64,000 bases of DNA from positions 1 through 64,000 of the forward strand of contig CAVTIV010000021.1 in NCBI GenBank assembly GCA_963734865.1. The letters are read 5' to 3'. Position numbers and translations under genes: made by a program. The notes beneath the pieces are model-generated. The model did not search any database, was not told where the DNA came from, and worked only from the letters and a program-made list of their open reading frames with translations. The stretch comes from CBDCUW01 sp963734865. GTDB lineage: Bacteria > Planctomycetota > Planctomycetia > Pirellulales > Pirellulaceae. Positions 1 through 8,275 of the stretch are shown piece by piece (position 1 is the stretch's first letter; each line of letters starts with the position of its first letter).

Positions 1-86
1 CCGTTGCGGCACGATCTTCTTTCCTTGTGTTGCTCGCCCTGCCGTTCCTAGGGTCTGTCCTGCGCGTTCGAAAATGCGCTGACCCC
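1..86. repeat. Type A inverted-repeat element, right part (cut by window edge)
   Basis: The sequence matches the right half of the elements at 2257-2441 and 8070-8252: a stretch beginning CCGTTGCGGCACGATCTTC and ending in GAAAATGCGCTGACCCC. The left half lies outside the window. Extra copies of the ending (CTGACCCCGTTCGGATT) follow up to about 150, so this is a small pile-up of the core repeat. Confidence 0.75.
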
Positions 87-150
87 GTTCGGATTTGTTC
101 GGATTTAAAATGCGCTGACCCCGTTCGGATTTCGACCCCGTTCGGATTTT

Positions 151-285
151 CCCCGCGGCGATTTGGCGGCGGGGCCGCCAAATCGCCGCGGGGAATTTTC
201 GGTTTTGGTTGACGGTCCTGGGGCTGCGAAATGCTCGCTGAGACGAGCATTGCTTGCCCCAGGCTATCACCTGCCACTGCTTCGC
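151..285. repeat. Type B element, right half with central palindrome
   Basis: A perfect 43-base palindrome (151-193, two 19-base arms around CGGGG) is followed by a nested hairpin (217-263, outer stem CCTGGGGC/GCCCCAGG, inner stem AATGCTCG/CGAGCATT) and the right terminal arm (257-285). The left terminal arm seen in the copies at 2471 and 2923 is missing. It could be a truncated copy or a solo half element. Confidence 0.8.
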
Positions 286-338
286 AGTTAGCAGGCAGTC
301 ACGGGGTTCGCAGACCAGGGTCAGCGCAGCACCGAACA

Positions 339-417
339 GGGTCCGTGCATTTTCATCGAAGTAAGATGGGAGAGGTTGGGCGTGCCCGCCCTGCGTGTTC
401 GAAAATGCACTGACCCC
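339..417. repeat. Type C short inverted-repeat element
   Basis: About 79 bases begin GGGTCCGTGCATTTTC and end GAAAATGCACTGACCCC, so the ends are near-inverted copies of the core also found on type A. The interior nearly matches 3205-3283. It looks like a shortened non-autonomous element. Confidence 0.7.
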
Positions 418-534
418 GTGCGCCCTGGGACCCCGTGCGCCCTGCCGTTCGCCCTGCGTTCGGATGATACGAGGTGCGAGACTGCGGTTCCACAGAAAAA
501 GAACGATCTTGATCGCGATTGGACATCGGCGCTC

Positions 535-1221
535 TTATCCGTCAATAGTTGGCTCTGCTTGCGCGAATTCGGTGGGCGTTTGAGAGAAGGAGTTCTGGCA
601 ATCGGTTGAACAGAAGAAATAGGGATGTCCCCGGTAGACTTGGCTCGCTACTGCTGCGGCGCGGCTGATTCGCATGCCGCATACTGGATCGGTGACAACC
701 TCGTCCTCGAAGTCATCCTGTCCACGATCGATTCGCAAATAGCTACTGAGAAAACTAAGTAGTCGCTGCTGGACCCATTCCGCAACCGACACTTCAACCT
801 GGTCGTCCAGCGCAATCGATAGGCGATCTTGTTCGTCAAACTTGACGATTGCTGGCGTCACCGTTGCCTCGTAGTGAACGGAAAGGTTTTCAAAAGCCAC
901 GTCATGCTCGACAGCGAAGGCAACGCGGGCATTCACGGGAAATCTTTCGCAATAGCCAAATCGACAGGCAGAATGCCCGATCGGCTCATCGCGAGACAAA
1001 TTGGCGTTGGAAAAATACCCAGCAAGGATCTCTAATCGCGGCTGAATGACGCTGCTGCTCAGGCTTGACGCAATCTCGAGGAAATGCTGCCGACGGGACC
1101 CAATCTCCCTCATGTACCGTTCGGTCTCGTCGCCGCCCCAGTGTGGCTCTCGACTTGTGTCTCGGAGCTTTTCTTCGATTGCTCTGGCAAAATCAGCGAG
1201 ATTGAGCATCGGCCCACCCAT
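535..1221 (-). CDS. YHS-domain protein
   Basis: A 228-residue protein with a C-terminal YHS domain: VTDPVCGMRI is followed about 20 residues later by YFFCSTDCQ, the usual three-cysteine pattern near residues 180-215. YHS domains bind metal and are often attached to heavy-metal ATPases or oxygenases. The N-terminal 170 residues have no motif I can name; they look soluble and mixed alpha/beta. It has no operon partner apart from the divergent remnant region and the minus-strand gene at 1494. A second YHS protein lies at 8949. The frame is intact, unlike most island genes. The YHS domain is secure and the role is not. Confidence 0.7.
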   Translation of the reverse strand: MGGPMLNLADFARAIEEKLRDTSREPHWGGDETERYMREIGSRRQHFLEIASSLSSSVIQPRLEILAGYFSNANLSRDEPIGHSACRFGYCERFPVNARVAFAVEHDVAFENLSVHYEATVTPAIVKFDEQDRLSIALDDQVEVSVAEWVQQRLLSFLSSYLRIDRGQDDFEDEVVTDPVCGMRISRAAAVASQVYRGHPYFFCSTDCQNSFSQTPTEFAQAEPTIDG

Positions 1222-1493
1222 GACTTTCGATCACCAGCGAAATCAGCAAGCGAACGTGAGGCCGCGGGCGCAACCCTAGTGCGCGTGCTGGTTGCTTAGC
1301 GAACTTACTCTGGTTAGTTATCGAAACGATTCTCGCATTTAGATGCCAGAAGTTTGACCATCCTTCACAAAAACGATCGACAATTTCCTCTTTCTTTGCG
1401 ATTGCGATGAGCATCCTCGCCGCAGCTACACGGAGGCTGGAGGTGAAGGTGGCATGAAACCAGGCTAAACACCGAATGCGTTGATAGAACTCA

Positions 1494-1976
1494 TTACTGG
1501 AACGCATGGCGACATGCGGAAAGTTCTTGGAGCGTCTGCTTGCCCGGACGAAATCTGCGTAGTGTTGCGTACCCTACTAATCGCTCAATTACTTTGGCAT
1601 GCGGATTGCTCGTGCACGTGACGACATGGCGCAGTAGGAGGGCACCGTTAGGCCGAAGAACTCGCAGCATTTCGTCGATCGCTTCGCGCCGCAGCGGCGT
1701 TCGTTCCATGACAATTTGTTCCACGGAGCGATCAGGAAGCGGGATCGATTCAGCTCGGCCGAACAGATGTCGCGGAATGGGCTCTCCGCGGTGTGGACCG
1801 AGTGTCCGTGTACCGCGTGGGTTCAGATTCAACGCATCAACGTATCGTCCTTCGCCGCCGATATCGAGAAGTGAGATGAGCCCTACTGCTTGGCGGGAGT
1901 CGCATGCCTCGGCTGCGTGCATGGAGCACCATTCTTGCGAGTAGCGAAGCTGGACGGTCAACGGACTAATCTCCAA
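1494..1976 (-). CDS. Class I methyltransferase-like protein
   Basis: A 160-residue frame that resembles a short SAM-dependent methyltransferase: LLDIGGEG near residue 37 is like motif I, an acidic stretch with LPDRSVEQIVMER resembles motif IV, and EMLRVLRPNGALLLRHV resembles the motif V/VI region. The glycine loop is degenerate and the usual C-terminal strands are short, so it may be a relic or a pseudo-methyltransferase. It reads toward the YHS gene with about 270 bases between them. Base 1977 onward to the repeat at 2257 holds no gene that I can support. Confidence 0.5.
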   Translation of the reverse strand: MEISPLTVQLRYSQEWCSMHAAEACDSRQAVGLISLLDIGGEGRYVDALNLNPRGTRTLGPHRGEPIPRHLFGRAESIPLPDRSVEQIVMERTPLRREAIDEMLRVLRPNGALLLRHVVTCTSNPHAKVIERLVGYATLRRFRPGKQTLQELSACRHAFQ

Positions 1977-2256
1977 ATCTTTGCCACTGGGGACTCTCGA
2001 CTTGAGCGTTGGATCTCACTGCGCAAAACAGATGGATCAACTACGTTCCGTGCCGGCGGATGTGCTTGAATGGCGTGACCATTTGGTATCGAATTGCGGG
2101 GCAGAGATCACTCAAGCTGTCGCATCTATCTGGTTAGCATGTTCCTCGTCTTCCTCCCAGGACAAAAGAGCCTTTCGCCAGCGAATGTGAAGGTCATTGC
2201 AACTGCCGCGACCCAGATTACGACACTATCACTCGCGCGAGGATTGGGGTCGGATT

Positions 2257-2441
2257 GGGGGTCAGTGCATTTTCGGCGAGGTAAGGTGGGGAAGACGGGG
2301 CGAGGTAGGTTGAAAGGGCCCTCTGTTCGCGAGAATCACGCCCGGCGCCAGCTTGCCGTTGCGGCACGATCTTCCATCATTTTATTGCTTGCCCACCCGT
2401 TCCTTGTGCCTGTCCTGCGCGTTCGAAAATGCGCTGACCCC
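2257..2441. repeat. Type A inverted-repeat element, full copy
   Basis: A 185-base unit starts GGGGTCAGTGCATTTTC and ends GAAAATGCGCTGACCCC, giving terminal inverted repeats of about 17 bases with one mismatch. The interior matches 8070-8252 along its whole length with scattered changes and contains CGTTGCGGCACGATCTTCCA. No protein is plausible inside it. It resembles a miniature inverted-repeat element. Confidence 0.8.
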
Positions 2442-2470
2442 GTTCGGACTGTTAAGAAAAAGGGAAAGCC

Positions 2471-2700
2471 GCGAAGCGGTGGCAGGTGATAGCCTGGGGG
2501 TGAACCAACGAGCGTTAGCGAGGCGGGTGGAACCCCAGGAAAACAATGCGCATTCGACCAACCTTCCCCGCGGCGATTTGGCGGCGGGGCCGCCAAATCG
2601 CCGCGGGGAATTTCCGGTTTCGCTTGACCGTCCTGGGGCTGCGAAATGCTCGCTGAGACGAGCATTGCTTGCCCCAGGCTATCACCTGCCACTGCTTCGC
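2471..2700. repeat. Type B composite element, full copy 1
   Basis: The 230-base unit has 29-base terminal inverted repeats (2471-2499 and 2672-2700, 28 of 29 matching). Each arm runs into a hairpin whose stem is CCTGGGG/CCCCAGG. In the centre (2566-2608) lies a perfect palindrome with 19-base arms around CGGGG. The unit is flanked by the core GAAAATGCGCTGACCCC at 2425 and an inverted copy GGGGTCAGTGCTTTTCC near 2738. Confidence 0.85.
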
Positions 2701-2774
2701 AGTTAGCAGGCAGTCACGGGGTCACGAGAACCAAGAACGGGGTCAGTGCTTTTCCAACCCTTCCGATTTCGGCG

Positions 2775-2847
2775 TTCCTTGTTCGACATTCGATATTCTC
2801 CGGCGCATCCGCCTGCGCATCGAAAACACCGAACACCGAACAAGGAA
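2775..2847. repeat. Short inverted repeat between type B copies
   Basis: TTCCTTGTTCG (2775-2785) is exactly inverted as CGAACAAGGAA (2837-2847), with related ATTCGACATTC words around both arms. The 51-base loop has no gene. It appears to be a separate small repeat lodged between the two full type B units. Confidence 0.55.
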
Positions 2848-2922
2848 TGTCGAATGACGAAGTGGATCAACTATTCGTTCGCCATCGGAGTGACGCGCAG
2901 TCGCTAAGAAAAAAGAAAAGCC

Positions 2923-3151
2923 GCGAAGCGGTGGCAGGTGATAGCCTGGGGTGAACCAACGAGCGTTAGCGAGGCGGGTGGAACCCCAGGAAAACGAAAC
3001 GCATTCGACCAACCTTCCCCGCAGCGATTTGGCGGCGGGGCCGCCAAATCGCCGCGGGGAATCTCCGGTTTCGCTTGACCGTCCTGGGGCTGCGAAATGC
3101 TCGCTGAGACGAGCATTGCTTGCCCCAGGCTATCACCTGCCACTGCTTCGC
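2923..3151. repeat. Type B composite element, full copy 2
   Basis: A 229-base near-duplicate of 2471-2700 in the same orientation, with the same 29-base terminal arms (2923-2951 and 3123-3151). The central palindrome (3017-3059) has one mismatch in its left arm (GCAGCG against GCGGCG). Having two copies 450 bases apart makes recombination between them possible. Confidence 0.85.
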
Positions 3152-3204
3152 AGTTAGCAGGCAGTCACGGGGTTCGCAGACCAGGGTCAGCGAAGCACCG
3201 AACA

Positions 3205-3283
3205 GGGTCCGTGCATTTTCATCGAAGTAAGATGGGAGAGGTTGGGCGTAACCGCCCTGCGTGTTCGAAAATGCTCTGACCCC
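3205..3283. repeat. Type C short inverted-repeat element
   Basis: Nearly identical to 339-417; the ends are GGGTCCGTGCATTTTC and GAAAATGCTCTGACCCC. It abuts the truncated gpmA remnant that starts within about 20 bases, so it marks a breakpoint. Confidence 0.75.
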
Positions 3284-3300
3284 GTTCGCCGGACCGTTCG

Positions 3301-3531
3301 CCGATTCCATACTGGGAAGACGAAATCGCGCCGGCACTAGGTGCGGGACAGACAGTCTTGATCGTGGCCCACGGCAATACCTTGCGAGCGATGGTCAAGT
3401 ACCTCGACAAAATCGCAGATGATAAAATCCCCGCTGTAAACATCCCAACCGGCGTGCCCATCGTTTACAAACTTGACGACGCGTTGGTCCCCGTGGATCG
3501 GTCACATTCGTTTGGTGACGTGCGAGTATGA
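3301..3531 (+). pseudogene. gpmA: Phosphoglycerate mutase, C-terminal remnant
   Basis: The open frame encodes the last 76 residues of a 2,3-bisphosphoglycerate-dependent phosphoglycerate mutase. PYWEDEIAPAL, the catalytic-histidine region VLIVAHGNTLRAMVKYLD and the IPTGVPIVYKLDD tail are clear. The family is normally about 230-250 residues, so roughly two thirds is gone, including the N-terminal RHG phosphohistidine motif. The break coincides with the type C repeat to its left. With no start and no active-site N-terminus it cannot make an enzyme. GpmA interconverts 3- and 2-phosphoglycerate in glycolysis and fits the carbon-metabolism cargo. Confidence 0.85.
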
Positions 3532-3564
3532 GCGGCGTCTCGGCAAAGAGGTGGCAACCAGCAC

Positions 3565-4881
3565 ATGAGCAAAACAGGCGATGGCAAAATTGGGTTCTGG
3601 GGAGTGGTTGCCATCGGCGTCGGCGGGATGGTCGGCGGCGGGATTTTTGCAGTGCTCGGATTGGCGGTGCAATTGGCTCACGGCGGCACGCCTGTGGCCT
3701 TTGCGGTGGCGGGCGCGGTGGCGCTGCTGACGGCATACTCCTACGCGAAGCTGTCCGTCGCTTATCCGAGTCGCGGTGGAACGGTGGCCTTCCTCGACCG
3801 CGCGTTCGGTGCCGGCATGATCACCGGCAGCTTGAACGTGTTGTTGTGGCTGAGTTACGTGGTGATGCTGTCGCTGTATGCGCTGGCGTTTGGCGGTTAC
3901 GGCGCGACGTTCTTGCCGGAGACGTGGCAGGGGGTCGGCAAACACGTGCTGATCAGTCTCAGCGTCATCTTGATTACCGGCCTGAATCTGCTCAGCGCCG
4001 AGGTGATCGGCAAGGCTGAGAACTGGATCGTGGGATTAAAAGTAGCGATCCTGTTGTTGTTCGTCGGCGTTGGCTTGGCCGGCATCAAGACGGCGCAAAT
4101 CGTGCCCGGCTCGTGGTCGCCACCGCTGCAGTTAGTGGCAGGCGGCATGATCATCTTTCTGGCCTACGAAGGGTTCGAGTTGATCGCCAACACGGCGCAG
4201 GACGTGCGGGATGTGGCGCGGACATTGCCGCGCGCGTATTACACCGCGGTCGGGTTCGTGATTGCATTGTACGTGCTGGTCGCGCTCGTCGCCGTGGGCA
4301 ATCTCACCGTGGACAAAATTGTCGCGGCCGAGGACTACGCGTTGGCGGAAGCGGCTCGACCCTTTCTCGGGAAGCCCGGCTTTACGCTGATCGCGGTGGC
4401 GGCGATGTTGTCCACGGCCTCCGCGATCAATGCCACGCTCTACGGCGCGGCGCGGTTGAGTTACTGCATTGCGCGCGATGGTGAATTGCCGGCCATGCTG
4501 GAGCGAAAAGTCTGGGGTGAGCCGCTGGAAGGACTCTTGATCACCGCCGTACTAACGCTGTTGGTGGCCAACGTGTTTGACCTGACCAGCATTTCGACAC
4601 TGGGCAGCGCCGGGTTTCTGTTGATCTTCGCGGCCGTGAACACCGCCAACGCGCGGCACGCACAACATACCAATAGCCTTGCCTGGATTTCGGTAGCCGG
4701 GGCCGTCGCATGTCTGGCCGCCTTGGGCGCGTTGGTTTGGCACACAACGATGACCGCGCCCGCAAAGTTGTGGGTGCTAGCCGCGATGGTCGCGTTGGCG
4801 GTGACGATCGAAGGCGGTTACCGGCTGGCGAAACGGGAGATCCGTTTGCACGAGGCGTCGGACTCCAGCGAAGCTCCTTGA
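3565..4881 (+). CDS. APC-superfamily amino-acid permease
   Basis: A 438-residue integral membrane protein with about a dozen hydrophobic segments and a glycine-rich first helix, GVGGMVGGGIFAVLG, typical of APC transporters. Helix 6 has a FLAYEGFELIANTAQDV segment, the usual substrate and cation region. The length matches the family. It starts 33 bases after the gpmA remnant, with GAGGTGG upstream of the ATG. Substrate cannot be read from sequence; an amino acid or polyamine is likely. The frame is intact, in contrast to the damaged genes on both sides. In comparable islands such permeases accompany fermentation and stress genes, so pH homeostasis or acid resistance is a possible role, which is inference. 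Confidence 0.85.
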   Translation: MSKTGDGKIGFWGVVAIGVGGMVGGGIFAVLGLAVQLAHGGTPVAFAVAGAVALLTAYSYAKLSVAYPSRGGTVAFLDRAFGAGMITGSLNVLLWLSYVVMLSLYALAFGGYGATFLPETWQGVGKHVLISLSVILITGLNLLSAEVIGKAENWIVGLKVAILLLFVGVGLAGIKTAQIVPGSWSPPLQLVAGGMIIFLAYEGFELIANTAQDVRDVARTLPRAYYTAVGFVIALYVLVALVAVGNLTVDKIVAAEDYALAEAARPFLGKPGFTLIAVAAMLSTASAINATLYGAARLSYCIARDGELPAMLERKVWGEPLEGLLITAVLTLLVANVFDLTSISTLGSAGFLLIFAAVNTANARHAQHTNSLAWISVAGAVACLAALGALVWHTTMTAPAKLWVLAAMVALAVTIEGGYRLAKREIRLHEASDSSEAP

Positions 4882-4894
4882 ATCGAAACAGTGC

Positions 4895-5050
4895 CTGTCA
4901 AGCCCAAGTGACGAATGGCGATCGTGGAATGTGCGCGAGCTGCGGCACTTGGTTCGCCGAATGGAATGTGATAAACTTGACCAAGTCGGGAAGCTGGTGG
5001 TGCACCAACCCTGGCTGACGGATTATGGATTGTTTGTGTCGGATGACTAA
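4895..5050 (+). CDS. Short coding-like frame, no clear start
   Basis: This frame translates to a protein-like string containing WRSWNVRELRHLVRRMEC and VHQPWLTDYGLFVSDD before a TAA. It has no ATG; upstream it runs into the permease in another frame. The composition is charged and plausible, but I do not recognise a family. It may be the 3' end of a deleted gene, or chance. Confidence 0.25.
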   Translation: MSSPSDEWRSWNVRELRHLVRRMECDKLDQVGKLVVHQPWLTDYGLFVSDD

Positions 5051-5092
5051 ATAAGGAGCAACTTGGCATCGCCAGGGGGCTCGTTGAAGAGT

Positions 5093-5146
5093 AAGCCGAC
5101 GTGTTGAAAGTCTCACGAGAGGGACTTCTACCGCGTCGGCTTTTTT
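5093..5146 (+). terminator. Large hairpin with T-tract
   Basis: AAGCCGACG (5093-5101) pairs with CGTCGGCTT (5134-5142), enclosing a further stem AAGTC/GACTT, and six T residues follow the outer GGC. This is the form of an intrinsic terminator downstream of the permease and the short frame. The long internal structure also allows a small structured RNA. Confidence 0.6.
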
Positions 5147-5278
5147 CGTGCGCGTGCCGGGATCAGCGGTGCGCACTCGGAGGTTTGCATGATCAACTAC
5201 ATTCGTCCGATTGATGGTCGATCGGAGAACTTGAGTCGCACTTGACCGCGGGTTCTTTAGAGTATTGGGAATCAAGCC

Positions 5279-5458
5279 ATGACAAACACACAGACTGCTG
5301 TCGCTATCTTTCATTCTCACGAGAAAGCGGAAGAAGCCGTCCGTGAACTCCAGAAGAGCGGCGTCGATATCAAGAACTGGCTAAGGTGCGGGCACTGGAG
5401 AACCAGACGGTCGAGCCATGAATTGTTCATTCGAGATGTCTCAATCGACTGGAGATGA
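5279..5458 (+). pseudogene. YflT/GS17M-like stress protein, truncated
   Basis: A 59-residue frame starts TQTAVAIFHSHEKAEEAV, which resembles the N-terminus of general stress protein 17M/YflT-type proteins (PF11181): beta strand, then a helix with AVRELQKSGVDI. After about 38 residues the similarity stops and the tail (RCGHWRTRRSSH) looks out of frame. The family is normally 120-180 residues with a following glycine-zipper or membrane part, which is missing. Its neighbour is the damaged transaldolase 33 bases downstream. Likely a deletion remnant. Confidence 0.5.
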
Positions 5459-5491
5459 CAGGCGACTCCAATCTTATCAGAGGGAAAAACC

Positions 5492-6231
5492 ATGAACACA
5501 GCGATCAGGGCAACCGAGGAACTGCACGACCTTGGCCAGAGCCTGTGGCTCGACAATATCACCCGCGGTCTGCTGACCAGCGGCACACTTCGCCGTTACA
5601 TTCAAGAGTTCTCGATTACGGGGCTTACCTCGAACCCCACGATCTTCTACCACGCCATCAAGAACAGTCACGACTACGACGACGCCATCGGCCAGAAATT
5701 GAATGCAGGCAAGTCGGGCGAGACGCTGTTCTTCGAGTTGGCGCTGGAGGATCTCAGACAGGCCGCCGATCTGTTTCGGCCGATCTACGACCTGACCAAC
5801 GGCGTGGATGGCTGGGTATCGCTGGAGGTCTCGCCATTACTGGCCAACAACACGGCCGGCACCCTCGCCGCGGCGAAGGAACTTCACTCCCGGGCGGACC
5901 GGCCGAACCTCTTCATCAAGATACCGGGACCAAGGATCCCGCAGCCTCAGACATCCTTTATGTTCGCGCCCTCGCGGCACCCTTCACCGTCAACACGATC
6001 CCCGAGGCCACGTTGAAAGCCTTCGCCGATCATGGGGAGGTCGACCAAATGTTGCCCGTGCATGCCCGCATGTGCGACGAAGTGCTAGTCAGGTTCACCA
6101 AGGCTGGCATTGACATCGATGCGCTTGCCACCCGACTCCAGGAAGAAGGGGCCAAATCGTTCGTCAAGTCCTGGAACGAGCTATTGGAGTGTATCGAGTC
6201 CAGGAGTGAATCGCTCAGGAACTCTGGTTGA
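5492..6231 (+). pseudogene. tal: Transaldolase with internal deletion and frameshift
   Basis: The first 149 residues match a long-type transaldolase: LWLDNITRGLL, ITGLTSNPTIF, LEVSPLLANN and the strand FIKIPG that leads to the Schiff-base lysine region. The other end, in a shifted frame from about 5938 to 6231, gives TKDPAASDILYVRALAAPFT and a standard C-terminal tail. The middle, about 170 residues including the catalytic core between these parts, is absent, and the join is out of frame. The family is about 365 residues. The join lies at ACCGGGACC, where IPGT and STGTKD codons are similar, suggesting a short-homology deletion. The intact gene would exchange dihydroxyacetone units between sugar phosphates. 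Confidence 0.85.
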
Positions 6232-6246
6232 ATGACGAGGAGAAAT

Positions 6247-7986
6247 ATGAAAGAGAATCCGTTGGCGGGCAAACCGGCTGAGGCATCGATGCTGGTCAAC
6301 GTGCCCAGACTGATCACGGCCTATTATGTCGAAACGCCTGATCCTTCGGTGCCGGAACAGCGGGTCGTGTTTGGCACATCGGGGCACCGCGGTTCCGCGT
6401 TCGACAGAGCCTTTAACGAGCAGCATATCCTGGCGATCAGTCAGGCCATTTGTCTGTACCGGAAGCAGAAGAAGATCGACGGACCGTTGTTCCTCGGCAT
6501 GGATACGCATGCGCTCTCGGTTCCGGCCGCGGCCAGCACGCTGGGAGTACTGGCGGCAAACGGCGTGGAAGTCATGCTCGCAGAAGGGGACGAGTACACC
6601 CCGACGCCGGCCGTGTCCCACGCGATTCTGACGTACAACCGCGGGCGTAAAACGGGTCTTGCTGACGGGGTCGTGATCACGCCGTCACACAATCCGCCCC
6701 ATGACGGTGGCTTCAAGTACAACCCTCCACACGGTGGGCCAGCGGAACAAGCCGTCACGAACTGGATCGAATCGAGGGCGAACGAATTTCTGGAGAGTGG
6801 CCTGCGGGGCGTAAGCAGAGTTCCGTATGAGAAAGCTCTGGGGGCCTCGACCACCCACCGGCACGACTATCTCAATGCGTACATTTCTGACCTCGCCAAC
6901 GTGCTCGATATGGACGCCATTCGCGGCGCAAAGATCAGCCTGGGAGTCGATCCGCTCGGAGGCGCAGGGGTCCACTACTGGGGGCCAATCGCCGATCGCT
7001 ACGGGCTGAACCTCACGGTCGTCAACGAAGCCGTCGATCCGACCTTCCGTTTCATGACCGTCGATTGGGACGGCCAAATCCGCATGGACCCATCTTCGCC
7101 CGATGCGATGGCGCGGTTGATCAGCCTGAAGGACCAATTCGAGGTCGCCTTCGCCTGCGATACCGACCATGACCGGCACGGAATTGTGACCCGCAGTGAG
7201 GGTTTGCTGCCACCCAATCACTACCTGTCGGTCGCCATTTTCTTTCTCTTCCAACACCGGCCGAAATGGAGCAAGGATGCGGGAATCGGCAAGACAGTGG
7301 TGAGCAGCCAGATGATTGATCGCGTCGCTGCAAAGCTGGGCCGAAAGCTCTGCGAAGTACCGGTCGGCTTCAAGTGGTTCGTGGATGGCTTGCTGGACGG
7401 CTCACTGGGCTTTGCCGGCGAGGAGAGTGCGGGGGCCTCCTTTGCTCGTCTGGATGGCACAGTTTGGACGACGGACAAAGATGGAATCATTCCGGCTTTG
7501 CTCGCCGCCGAGATCACGGCCCGGATGGGTTGCGATCCTGGCGAGATCTACCAGGAACTCACGCGTGAGTTCGGCGAGCCTGTTTACGACCGTGTTGAGG
7601 CGCCGGCCACCCCGGAGCAAAAGGCTCAGTTGGCAAGGCTCTCGCCCGAGAAAGTCAAACTCACCGAACTGGCGGGCGAAAAGATCGTGAATGTCCTCAC
7701 CCATGCGCCTGGCAACGGCGCTTCCATCGGTGGGATGAAGGTCATTACCGAAAGTGGTTGGTTCGCGGCCCGCCCGTCTGGGACCGAGGATATCTACAAG
7801 ATTTACGCGGAGAGCTTTCAGGGAGCGGATCACCTGCACCGCATCCTGGAAGAAGCTCAGACGATTGTCGACGCTGCTTTGGCGGTGGAGCCGAAGCGGG
7901 CCCAAGGTCACGCTTCGCCGGCCGTTCATCAGCAGACAGCAAGCGAGGCAAAGGAAGATTGGCGTAACGAAGGGAACCCCAACTGA
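6247..7986 (+). CDS. pgm: Phosphoglucomutase (alpha-D-glucose phosphate specific)
   Basis: Interconverts glucose 1-phosphate and glucose 6-phosphate. All key motifs of the E. coli Pgm type are present: FGTSGHRGSA near the N-terminus, TPSHNPPHDGG with the phosphoserine, the metal loop DTDHDRHG, the sugar-binding EESAGAS and the phosphate-binding RPSGTED. I chose ATG 6247 because AGGAG lies six bases upstream; an ATG at 6232 is in frame but has no such site. The length of about 579 residues is slightly long owing to a charged tail. It is intact, follows the tal remnant, and its stop overlaps the start of the glgP remnant, so tal-pgm-glgP was one operon linking glycogen breakdown to the hexose phosphates. 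Confidence 0.93.
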   Translation: MKENPLAGKPAEASMLVNVPRLITAYYVETPDPSVPEQRVVFGTSGHRGSAFDRAFNEQHILAISQAICLYRKQKKIDGPLFLGMDTHALSVPAAASTLGVLAANGVEVMLAEGDEYTPTPAVSHAILTYNRGRKTGLADGVVITPSHNPPHDGGFKYNPPHGGPAEQAVTNWIESRANEFLESGLRGVSRVPYEKALGASTTHRHDYLNAYISDLANVLDMDAIRGAKISLGVDPLGGAGVHYWGPIADRYGLNLTVVNEAVDPTFRFMTVDWDGQIRMDPSSPDAMARLISLKDQFEVAFACDTDHDRHGIVTRSEGLLPPNHYLSVAIFFLFQHRPKWSKDAGIGKTVVSSQMIDRVAAKLGRKLCEVPVGFKWFVDGLLDGSLGFAGEESAGASFARLDGTVWTTDKDGIIPALLAAEITARMGCDPGEIYQELTREFGEPVYDRVEAPATPEQKAQLARLSPEKVKLTELAGEKIVNVLTHAPGNGASIGGMKVITESGWFAARPSGTEDIYKIYAESFQGADHLHRILEEAQTIVDAALAVEPKRAQGHASPAVHQQTASEAKEDWRNEGNPN

Positions 7987-8064
7987 TGGATTCGAAAGCG
8001 GTGAGCGATCGAACCCGGGTTAATCACCCGATCTACAATCTTCTGCCCACGGAAATCAAGCCGA
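7986..8064 (+). pseudogene. glgP: Alpha-glucan phosphorylase, N-terminal remnant
   Basis: ATG 7986 overlaps the pgm stop. The first 25 residues include NHPIYNLLPTEI, which matches the N-terminus of bacterial alpha-glucan (glycogen) phosphorylases of about 700-850 residues. The frame then runs into the type A repeat at 8070 and the rest of the gene is missing. The fragment is short, so the call rests on this motif and on its place after phosphoglucomutase. Confidence 0.55.
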
Positions 8065-8069
8065 AAGCA

Positions 8070-8252
8070 GGGTCAGTGCATTTTCATCGAGGTAAGGTGG
8101 GCAAGACGGGGCGAGGTAGATTGAAAGAGCCCTCTGTTTGCGAAAATCACGCCCCACGCCAGCTTGCCGTTGCGGCACGATCTTCCATCATTTTGTTGCT
8201 CGCCCGCCCGTTCCTTGTGCCTGTCCTACGCGCTCGAAAATGCGCTGACCCC
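8070..8252. repeat. Type A inverted-repeat element, full copy
   Basis: About 183 bases, matching 2257-2441 along their length, begin GGGTCAGTGCATTTTC and end GAAAATGCGCTGACCCC. The element directly follows the glgP remnant, so it occupies or caused the break. Confidence 0.8.
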
Positions 8253-8275
8253 GTTCGGACTTCGTTCGGACTTTT

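Noticed and set aside
1193..1507. 104-residue minus-strand frame upstream of the YHS gene
   Set aside because: It overlaps the starts of both neighbours, has no recognisable domain and ends within the YHS gene.
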